From an uncultured Erysipelotrichaceae bacterium (GTDB lineage Bacteria; Bacillota_I; Bacilli_A; Erysipelotrichales; Erysipelotrichaceae): DNA of 17,574 nucleotides. Below the pieces are notes generated by a model. The model saw only the letters and a program-made list of their open reading frames with translations. It had not been told where the DNA came from and made no database searches. The stretch's first letter is position 1. Each line of letters begins with the position of its first letter. The DNA lies in the NCBI GenBank assembly GCA_910586285.1, contig CAJUGR010000025.1, positions 1-17,574 on the forward strand. Reading direction: 5' to 3'. The translations under genes were made by a program, and so were the position numbers. Below, piece after piece: positions 7,235 through 16,000 of the stretch.

Positions 7235-8875
7235 ATGAATGAATTAGAAACTATATTAAAGGAAGCGGTGGCACAAGCGTATGAGAAAGCGTTTCATGCG
7301 GTGATTGCCACAGATGATATTGTGATCGAAATTCCCAAGGATCAAAGCCATGGTGATTATGCGTGTAACATTGCGATGAAATCGGCGAAGGCGCTGCATC
7401 AAAATCCGCGGGTGATTGCGCAGCAACTGGTGGAGGCGCTGGATTGTCCGCAGATTGCTCACTGTGAGATTGCGGGTCCCGGATTTATGAATTTTACAAT
7501 GAACAAAGATACGATGCGTAATGTGATCGATGTGGTGTTGGCTGCCGGCGATGATTATGGTAAAAATGACAGTGGCGCGCATCGTAAAGTCAATGTGGAG
7601 TACGTATCGGCCAATCCGACCGGAGATTTGCATCTGGGTCATGCGCGGGGAGCGGCATGGGGTGACAGCGTTAGTCGCATCATGCAGGCCAGCGGCTATG
7701 ATGTTTGTCGCGAATATTATGTCAATGATGCCGGTAATCAGATTCATACCTTGGCACTTTCCTTGATGGCACGCTATTTACAGGAGTTCGGTATCGAAAA
7801 AGAATTGCCGGAGGATGGATATTACGGCAAAGATGTCATTAACATCGCCAAAGCGATTAAGGAGCAGTATGGTGATGCATATGTGAAGCAAGATGAAATG
7901 ATCGCCTACGCATTTTTCCGCGAACAGGGAATCCAGTTGGAGCTTGATAAATTGCGTCGGGATTTGGATTTATTCCGTGTACATTTTGATGTGTGGTCAA
8001 GCGAATTGTCACTGCATGAATCCGGTAAGGTAGAAGCGGTGCTGGAAAAACTGCATGATTTGGGTCATACTTACGAGCAGGATGGGGCACTGTGGTTTCG
8101 CTCGTCTGCCTTTGGGGATGACAAAGATCGTGTATTGCGTAAAAGTGATGGTTCCTACACATATCTGGTGCCGGACATCGCATACCATATAACGAAGTTT
8201 GAACGCGGCTTTGACTTGTTGGTGAATCTATGGGGTGCCGATCATCACGGCTATATTCCACGCATGAAAGCGGCCTTGCAGGCAATGGGAAAGAATCCCG
8301 ATCAGTTGGAAGTGGATATTATTCAAATGGTGCGCTTGGTCGATAACGGCGAGGAAGTCAAAATGAGCAAGCGAACCGGCAATGCCGTTACCTTACGTGA
8401 GTTATGTGAGGAAGTCGGTGTTGATGCGGTGCGTTACTTTTTTGTTCAACGGGCCTTGGATACTCATCTTGATTTTGATTTGACCTTAGCTCGCAAGCAA
8501 AGCAATGACAATCCGGTTTATTATGCACAATATGCTCATGCGCGAATCTGTTCGATTTTGCGACAGGTAACGGATGTAAAATCATGCCCTTCCTATGAAT
8601 TGTTGGAAGATGCCAAAGAGATTCAGCTGTTAAAATACATTAATGAATTCCCCGGTGTAGTTCAGGATGCCGCAAAGCTGCGCTCTCCCAATAAAGTGTG
8701 CAACTATATTCAGAAGTTGGCTGCGTATTTCCACAGCTTCTATAATGCGTGCAAGGTAATCGATCCAACGAATGAAGAGTTGAGTGCGCAGCGGTTGGCT
8801 TTATTGAAGGCAACCAAAATTACTTTAAAAAACGCTCTGGCGCTGATTGGCGTTGAAGCAACTGAGAAAATGTAG
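7235..8875 (+). CDS. argS: Arginyl-tRNA synthetase
   Basis: A 546-residue class I aminoacyl-tRNA synthetase that charges tRNA-Arg with arginine using ATP; it needs bound tRNA for activation. The N-terminal additional domain (about 1-85) recognises the tRNA D-loop. The catalytic Rossmann domain carries SANPTGDLHLGHARG with the HIGH-type signature HLGH at 133-136, and KMSKR at 376-380. The C-terminal helical DALR anticodon-binding domain covers about 425-546. Length is typical of bacterial ArgRS (about 550-580). AAGGAGGAG at 7216-7224 sits 10 bases before the ATG. The stop TAG (8873-8875) overlaps the AGGAGGT site of rpoE. It is the middle gene of an operon with the DUF1934 gene and rpoE. Unlike many Firmicute synthetase genes it has no T-box leader here. 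Confidence 0.97.
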   Translation: MNELETILKEAVAQAYEKAFHAVIATDDIVIEIPKDQSHGDYACNIAMKSAKALHQNPRVIAQQLVEALDCPQIAHCEIAGPGFMNFTMNKDTMRNVIDVVLAAGDDYGKNDSGAHRKVNVEYVSANPTGDLHLGHARGAAWGDSVSRIMQASGYDVCREYYVNDAGNQIHTLALSLMARYLQEFGIEKELPEDGYYGKDVINIAKAIKEQYGDAYVKQDEMIAYAFFREQGIQLELDKLRRDLDLFRVHFDVWSSELSLHESGKVEAVLEKLHDLGHTYEQDGALWFRSSAFGDDKDRVLRKSDGSYTYLVPDIAYHITKFERGFDLLVNLWGADHHGYIPRMKAALQAMGKNPDQLEVDIIQMVRLVDNGEEVKMSKRTGNAVTLRELCEEVGVDAVRYFFVQRALDTHLDFDLTLARKQSNDNPVYYAQYAHARICSILRQVTDVKSCPSYELLEDAKEIQLLKYINEFPGVVQDAAKLRSPNKVCNYIQKLAAYFHSFYNACKVIDPTNEELSAQRLALLKATKITLKNALALIGVEATEKM

Positions 8876-8888
8876 GAGGTATCATAAC

Positions 8889-9221
8889 ATGAGCAGTAAG
8901 TCAATGATCAATGTTGCGTATGAATTGATGTTAAAAAAACGCAAATCGGTAACATTTTTAAAACTTTGGGAAGATGTCGCAACGATGATGGGCTTTACAC
9001 CCCAACAAGAAGAAGATAATATCGCTCAGTTTTACAGTGATATGTCATTGGATGACCGTTTTGTCTGTGTGGGCAATAATGAGTGGGATTTGCGCAGTCG
9101 CCATACCTTCAATGAGGTGGTTGTCGATACCGATGATCTGATTATTGAAGAAGCGGATGACGACGGTGATTATGAGGAAGAAGAACCGATCAAAGAGGTC
9201 ATTATTGATGATTATAACTAA
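8889..9221 (+). CDS. rpoE: RNA polymerase delta subunit
   Basis: A 110-residue accessory subunit of Firmicutes RNA polymerase that helps polymerase recycling and promoter specificity. The ATG at 8889 has a perfect AGGAGGT site (8874-8880) 8 bases upstream; an in-frame ATG at 8847 lies inside argS without such a site and was rejected. Residues about 5-75 form the winged HARE-HTH domain (MINVAYELMLKKRKSVTFLK, then FYSDMSLDDRF and WDLRSRHTFNE). Residues 76-110 are an acidic, probably disordered tail (DTDDLIIEEADDDGDYEEEEP). The tail is much shorter than in Bacillus subtilis, whose protein has about 173 residues. The C-terminal codons run into the operon terminator. Confidence 0.93.
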   Translation: MSSKSMINVAYELMLKKRKSVTFLKLWEDVATMMGFTPQQEEDNIAQFYSDMSLDDRFVCVGNNEWDLRSRHTFNEVVVDTDDLIIEEADDDGDYEEEEPIKEVIIDDYN

Positions 9222-9246
9222 CCGCGGTGGTAATACTGCGGTTTTT
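9220..9246 (+). terminator. Terminator of the argS-rpoE operon
   Basis: AACCGCGGT (9220-9228) pairs with ACTGCGGTT (9235-9243), including one G-T pair, around a 6-base loop, followed by TTTTT (9242-9246). The stem starts within the rpoE stop codon. A second T-rich stretch follows at about 9253-9258. Confidence 0.85.
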
Positions 9247-9469
9247 GCTTGGTTTTTTGTGTGCTTTTAGTGATCCGGTAACGCTCTTGTTTCGTTTAAA
9301 AACTGCTAAGGAATTGCGTTGAATTTGAAGATTTAATAGTATCAAAGCTGTTTGCCCTTTTGTTTATTCAGCCATAAGTTAAGGTAATTCCTATAATATC
9401 ATGCTTATTTTATTAACGGTAAGCATACATAGTATATCCTATTTTATTGTTAAAATTGCTAAAAGGGGA
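9247..9469. other. AT-rich intergenic region with a TATAAT box and a 7-bp inverted repeat
   Basis: No gene-like open frame is seen. TATAAT occurs at 9392-9397 with no clear -35. Directly after it, ATGCTTA (9401-9407) and TAAGCAT (9420-9426) form a perfect 7-bp inverted repeat with a 12-base spacer. This may be an old or secondary promoter with an operator, lying about 75 bases before the main promoter of the RHS unit. Confidence 0.4.
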
Positions 9470-9498
9470 TTGAAGATAAAGCGTATATGAAGTATAAT
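9470..9498 (+). promoter_or_regulatory. Promoter of the RHS two-gene unit
   Basis: TTGAAG (9470-9475), a 17-base spacer and TATAAT (9493-9498). Transcription should start near 9505, just before AGGAGGAG (9507-9514), leaving a leader of about 50 bases ahead of the ATG at 9556. It is a good housekeeping-type promoter, separate from the argS operon, which ends in its own terminator. Confidence 0.75.
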
Positions 9499-9506
9499 GC
9501 AAGCAT

Positions 9507-9558
9507 AGGAGGAGATACGGTTATTTTTGTTGTCTGAATATTCAGAACAAAGATAATG
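9507..9558 (+). promoter_or_regulatory. Leader with ribosome binding site, possible 9-codon leader peptide and 14-bp palindrome
   Basis: AGGAGGAG (9507-9514) is a perfect ribosome binding site but lies 41 bases before the ATG at 9556. A TTG codon at 9527 opens a 9-codon frame (MLSEYSEQR) whose TAA (9554-9556) overlaps the next ATG as TAATG, a classic coupling arrangement; its spacing from the ribosome binding site (12) is long. TCTGAATATTCAGA (9533-9546) is a perfect 14-base palindrome within it. The region may be an operator or a translational switch. The choice of start for the following gene depends on it. Confidence 0.4.
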
Positions 9559-10038
9559 AAAAATGGGGCCATGGGACATATCATTTATAAAGGAAAACAT
9601 ATAACGATAAGAATAAGAGATGTAGGGATCTTGATCATTCTACTTCTTTTATTCTTTTTTTGCTTGCGCAGTTGTACAGATCATGCATTAGATGCGAAGA
9701 AAGAAGACAAGATCAAAGATCATTGTACAATCATGAAAATAAATGTGAATGATCTTAATAAATTGTTAGAACGCAGTGATTTGTGCAGTGAGGCATGGTT
9801 TAAAGAGTATGATGCGTATATTAACCGCATCAAAGAACAAGATGATTTGTTAATAAAAGAGATGTCAGAAGAAAGTAAAGTTTCTGATACAAAGGGAGTA
9901 TACGAAGCACAGGAATCACTGTTAAAGGCGTTGAAGGCATTCCGAAAAAAGCAGACGGAAGCCGAAGTCGAGTTGCTAAAAGCAGAGTTAAAAGTATATG
10001 TTCGCTATTATCATGAGAATTGTGATCGGGGAGAATGA
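9556..10038 (+). CDS. Small single-pass membrane protein with helical outer domain, unknown family
   Basis: 160 residues, not recognised. Residues 1-21 are basic (YKGKHITIRIR), 23-37 form one very hydrophobic segment (VGILIILLLLFFFCL), and about 45-158 is a charged, mainly helical region with heptad-like leucines (NDLNKLLERS, RIKEQDDLLIKEM, SLLKALKAFRKKQTEAEVELLKAELKVYV). By charge, the N-terminus should stay inside and the helical part outside. Cys36 and Cys40 sit in the membrane end (FFCLRSC); no proper lipobox is present. The ATG at 9556 lacks its own ribosome binding site. It may be reached by coupling from the leader frame, or translation may begin at residue 6. It shares a promoter with the giant RHS gene and ends 2 bases before it, so it is probably a partner for export, wall anchoring or protection. 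That role is inference from position only. Confidence 0.75.
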   Translation: MKNGAMGHIIYKGKHITIRIRDVGILIILLLLFFFCLRSCTDHALDAKKEDKIKDHCTIMKINVNDLNKLLERSDLCSEAWFKEYDAYINRIKEQDDLLIKEMSEESKVSDTKGVYEAQESLLKALKAFRKKQTEAEVELLKAELKVYVRYYHENCDRGE

Positions 10039-10040
10039 GT

Positions 10041-13000
10041 ATGAAAAAGATTAAGAAAAATTGGAATAAAAAGAAATATCGCTATCTGGCCGGTTTTTTT
10101 GCTTTATTGATGATGTATCAAGCAATGTCAACAACATTAGATGTCATCGCCAATGAAGTAAATAAAGTACACTTGGCAGATACGTTAGGTTCCTATTATG
10201 AACAGGACATTACCGAAGAGCCGCCGTTAAACGAGGAAACTCCAATAGCGGAAAGTGAGCCGGAAAAGATTAAGAAAGAGGCTGAGGTTTATGAAGAAGT
10301 GAGTTCTTACAGCGCAGATAAGGAGATCTTATCCGAGCGCAGTGAGAATTCTAAAACGTATCAAATGGAAGATGGTTCCTATGTGACGGAGTTGTACTTT
10401 GAACCAATTCATAAAAAAGAAGGCAAGGACTTTATTGAGATTGATAATACTCTAGAACAAAGTCGTGCCCGTACTAATCGGTCGGAACCGGTATATGAGA
10501 ATAAAGATGGATTATATGATTTTGCGGTGAATGGCACCCAAATGCGGATGGAAAACACATCCGGTGAAGAAGTGATCATTGACCATGCGGATGCGGATCT
10601 GAGTGTATATGATGTCCAAGAAAACGTTATGCTATACAGCGAGGCTTATGATAATATTGATATGGAATATCGTTTGGGGGGGAACAGTGTTACAACAACA
10701 TACATTTTTAATGCGGTGAGTGATGATGCTTCGATCGGTTATACAATCGATAAAGGCGCAATGAAAGTGGAAGAGACTGCTGAGGCATTATTGCTAAAGC
10801 AGGGTAATACAGTGCTTTTCAGTATGAATAAACCGCAGTGCGTTGATGCGTTGGGACGGACAAGTCCGGTGACATTTTCGTATGAAGAAAACGATGAAGG
10901 GCTGGAAGTGATCCTGAAACCGGATCAGGAATGGCTACACAGCGAACAGCGCGTATATCCCGTCAGAATGAGTGCGCGAACAGCGGATGAAACAAAGAAA
11001 ATCAGTGTTACGTCCGGATACAATCGTTCTTTAGAACCCAATGTTAACAGTAAGTATTACGATCTTTTTGTGGGCTATGAAGGTGGTTATGCTTCAGGAT
11101 TAGGCTATGCGATTGGAATTACGAGAACATATATTCATGTTGCTGGATTATCGATTGGTTCGGATAAAGAAATTGTGGATGCAAAGCTGAATCTATATAA
11201 AAAAGTAGCTTATAATAACCAATGGAATACAATACAGGTAGGTAAAACAAGCGGATATGTAGATCCGCTTGCCGTAACATGGAATAATAGACCGTCTACA
11301 ACTGCGATTTCGACAACGACGATTGGCGGTAATAGCGGTTGGCAAGCCTTTGATGTGACAGAATATATTAAAGATATATATGCCGGGAAAAACAAAACAA
11401 TAGAACTCAAAGCGACCAATGAGTCTTCAGCCTATTTACCAAATGTATTTTTAGGTGAAGCCAGTGCCAGCAATCGCCCACGCATTATCATCACTTATCG
11501 AGATGCTTATGATGTGGATCCAAACCTCGCAATAGATACTTTTGATACGGAAATGAGAATTTTTTCCATATTAAATAAAGGCTTTGAGGCATTGAGCTTT
11601 GACGGTATTGCCAAGCCTGATAGCCAAGTATGTTTTGAGTTAGTGGAACAAGGGAAAAACCAAGTACTGAATCGTGAATGTGCAAAAAGTGATCGGTATT
11701 TTGTCGATCCGATTTATATTATTAAAACGCTAGCAGATACGCAGACATATCCGAAGGAAGAGGTCAATTATACTACCGATTACATCACAAAAGCACGGAT
11801 TCCACAATTTGACACTCCCTATGAATATAAAGTAAAGGTTCAAAAGGGCAGCGAAACAAGTACGATTAATTATCGCAGTGATGCTTTTATCAAATACAAA
11901 GTAAAACCGGGGGACACATTACCGCGTATCTCGTCCTATTACGGCGTAACCATTGATGAAATTAAAGCAGATAACAATTTATCTGTGAATACGGTAAAAG
12001 AAAATGATATACTGATCTTGCGTTTCAAAAAGAATAATCCGAAAGTAACGGCAGATGTATATACACCGCCGCTTCAGATCAGTGTCTATAAGGCCGAATA
12101 TGTGAACCGTGGTTCAAACTGTTTATCCGGAATATGTCCGGTGATTGATCCGGTGAATTCGACAACAGGAAACTATTATTTCGATGGTGAAGACTTTACG
12201 ATTCAAGATGGAGAGCCGTTTACTTTACATCGTTATTACAATTCCACCGGCCCTCAGTTGTCGAATATGTTTGGGAACGGCTTTACGACAGAAATTGAAA
12301 GTTATATTTCTTATGATAAAGATGGGAATATGCTTTACTTTGTCGGGGATGGCCGTATCTATCAATTTGCCAAAACAAGCAGTGGTTATCAGGTAAAACC
12401 TTCAGATCGCAAAACATTGAGCATGACTTCTGGCAAAGTCACCATTACCGATTTGGATAACGGCAAGACCTATTATTTTGATACGTATGGATCCTTACAA
12501 TCCATCAAGGATAAGAGTGGCTATACGATTCAGATTCGCCGTGATGAATACGGTACCATCACCTCAATGAAAGCAGGAGAAAAAACGATTACGTTCCATT
12601 ACAATGATCGCAAGTTGGTGAGAGAGGTGGTATTACCGGGAGGACAGAGGACCGGTTATGAATATGATGCGAACCGCAACTTGATCAAATTCAGAGATAC
12701 CAAAGGGAACAAAGAGGAGTATCGTTATGATAAAAATAACTTCCTTGTATCCGTGATTGATAAAAACGGTGTGACATCCACCAAGAATACGTATGACAGT
12801 AAGGGTCGCGTCATCAAGCAGACAGACGGTAACGGCAATGTATCCACCATCGCTTATCAGGTAAATAAAACGATTGTGACCAATGCGAACGGAAGTAAGG
12901 ATGTCTATGCCTTTAATGCGAACTATGATACGACTTCTATCACTCTGGATGGTGTATTGGATACTTCCTACACCTATGATTCCTATCGTAATATTACTTC

Positions 13001-16000
13001 AAAAAAAGATGCCGAAGGCAACGTCACCCGTTATACCTATAATAAAACCGATCTGACAAAAGCAAGTTATCCGGACGGTACCAGTGAGGAATATCGCTAT
13101 GATGCCAACCATAATATCACCTATCACAAAGATCGGGAGGGAAAAATCACCAATAATACCTACAACGGTAATAAATTGATGTCTTCCACTGACAATCAAA
13201 GCGGTAAGACATCCTATGCATACGATGCTAAAAATAGGGTTATCAAAGAAATCGATCCATACGGTGCCGTTAAAACTTACAGTTACAGTGGCAATATGAT
13301 CACTGCGATCCGTTATGACAATGGATTGAAAGAAACATTTGTTTATGATGCCAATGGAAATACGCTCAAAGAGAGTGATAATCAAGGTAAAACGATTGCC
13401 TATGTTTATAATGCCAATGGGGAAATGACCCAGAAAAATTATTTTGACGGATCCAGTGAACAATGGAGTTATGATGCCTGTGGTAATATAAAGACTTATA
13501 AAGATCGTATCGGCGGAATTACCAAAAACACGTATGATAAAAATGATAACCTGATTTCGTCAAGCAAAGGATCCATCAAGAAGACCAGTCAATACAATGA
13601 GGTCAATCAGCTCATAGCAGAAAGCGATGAGCAAGGCTTGACAACAACATACACATATGATGCCCACGGAAACAAGCAAAGTGAGACCGATGCTTATGGC
13701 AATACTACTGCCTATGAATATGATGTAAATGACAATTTGATCAAAACGGTTGATGCACAAGGCAATGAAGAAATCAATGTATATGAAAATGATAATCTCG
13801 TGAAAAGCATTTCTAAGGAAGGACTTGTGACAACGTATGAATATGATGCGATGAATCGCGAGATCAAACGTATTGATCCTAACGGAAGTGTGGTTACAAA
13901 GGAATACAAAGGCCAATTCTTAAGCAAAGAAACCGATGGTAAAGGCACCCAAATCCAGCATCATTATGATACTTTCGGCAGAGAGATCAAAACGATCACG
14001 ACTTATGCGGATAAAACGGAAAATGTCGCTGAAAAAGCATACGACAAATACGGGAATATGATTTCCAGCACCATAAACGGTCAAACCACCACTTATACTT
14101 ATGATGTTTACAATCAGCAGCTTACCACCACCGATCCTTTAGGCAATACAAGTAAAAAGGTGTATGATCTCAACGGAAACACGGTTAAAGAGATTGATGC
14201 CTTAGGCAATGCGGTAACAACTGTATATGATGCAGCAGGAAATGTGACTGCCAGTATTGATGCGAACGGGAATAAAGAGACCAAAACCTATAATAAAGAA
14301 GGTTTGTTAATCAGTGAAACCGATTCACAAGGTTATACGACAACATACACTTATAATAACAAAGGTCAGGTAATTCGTGCCATTGATCCTTATAAGCGAA
14401 CCAGTGAATATATTTATGATACTTATGGCAATCAAATTGCGATTCTTTATGAGGATGTTAATTTAGAGACCAAGCGTTATGATGCTTACGGAAATGAAAT
14501 TTATGTGAAAAACACACAGGGAGAAACATCAAGTGTGTATGATCGTTACGGACGCGTCATTGAAAAAACAAATGAACAAACCGGTTTAACGATATATACG
14601 GAGTATGATGATTACGGTAATGTAGTGGAAGAAAGAGACAGTGAAGGTCAAACCACCACTTATGAATATGATGCTTTCCAAAGAAAGATCAAAACGACTG
14701 ATGCTTATGGAAGAACGGAAGAGCTGCGCTATGATGATCGCGATCATATCATTGAGACAAAGAACTTTGATGGCACAACCACGACCAACGTTTATGATGT
14801 ACAGGGAAATGTTATTGAAGCCACAGATGCCCTTGGGAATACCACCAAGAAAACTTACAATGCGATGAATCAGGTGATCCGTGAGGAAGCCAAAGGTCAA
14901 GTCACGGAATATGCCTATGATGCCAAGGGTCATCAAGTTGCGATTTATGATAAAATTCAGAATACGCAAACAAGATATCGCTATGATGCCAACGGGAATA
15001 ACATCGAAACGATTGATGCCATGGGAAACAGTACGAAGCAGCAATATGATGCCAAAAATCAAGTGGTAGCGAGTATTGATGCTCTAGGTAATAAAAGTAC
15101 GAAAGAATACGATGCATACGGAAATATCATAAAAGAGAGCGATCCTTTGGGGCATACAAAACAATCCCGATATAACATCTTTGGCTTATTAGAAATGGAA
15201 GTCGATGAGCGCGGCTTTGAAACAACCTATGAATACAATGATGAATTACAACTGGTGAAAGCAACGGACGCCTTGGGAAACCAAGCAGAGATTGTATACA
15301 ATGATCGCCGACAGAAAATCAAAGAGATTGATTCCAACGGCGGAACAACGGAATATGAATATGACAGCTATGGCAGAGTCAATAAAGAAATTGCGCCCAA
15401 TGGCAAGGAAACAATCAAAGAGTATGATTTATTAGGCAATGTGGTGAAAGAAGAAAGCGGACAAAAAACCACTGTCTATGACTACGATGAATGGGGCAGA
15501 TTAATCAAAATCACCACCAATGATGTGGTACAGGAAGAAAACACCTATAATGAACAGAATCAACTCATTGAAAAGAAAGATGCGAACGGAAATTTATCGA
15601 CTTATACTTACGATAAATTTGGCAATGTCGTTCACAGTGATGAAAAGGGCAGTATCAGTGATAAGGAATATGATGCTTACGGTAATGTGATCAAACAAAT
15701 CGATAATAAGACATTACAGACAGAATATACTTATGATCTAAATCATCGTTTGATTCAAACCAAAGTAAATGGGGTATTAACCTTACGAAAGGAATATGAC
15801 GCTAACGGTAATGAGACTTTGGTCACAGAAGCAGGAATCACCAAGAAAACGAGTTATGATGCTTGTAACCGGCCGATTACCATATCTTTCCCTTCCTTTG
15901 AAGATGAGGATAAATTTGTCGCTGTACAGTCATTGGAATATGATGAAACCGGTAATATTATTGCCATAACCGATGCTTTTGGCGCAAAAGAAGAACGTAA

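Noticed and set aside
7256..7747. 163-codon open frame antisense to argS
   Set aside because: Shadow of argS codon usage; histidine-, isoleucine- and arginine-rich, with no start signal.
8847..8888. Earlier in-frame start for the delta subunit
   Set aside because: It lies inside argS without a ribosome binding site, while the ATG at 8889 has a perfect AGGAGGT 8 bases upstream and gives the normal delta N-terminus.
9556..9684. Lipoprotein signal in the 160-residue protein (Cys36 or Cys40)
   Set aside because: Residues before the cysteines (FFF and LRS) do not fit the lipobox rule, so a membrane anchor is more likely than lipidation.
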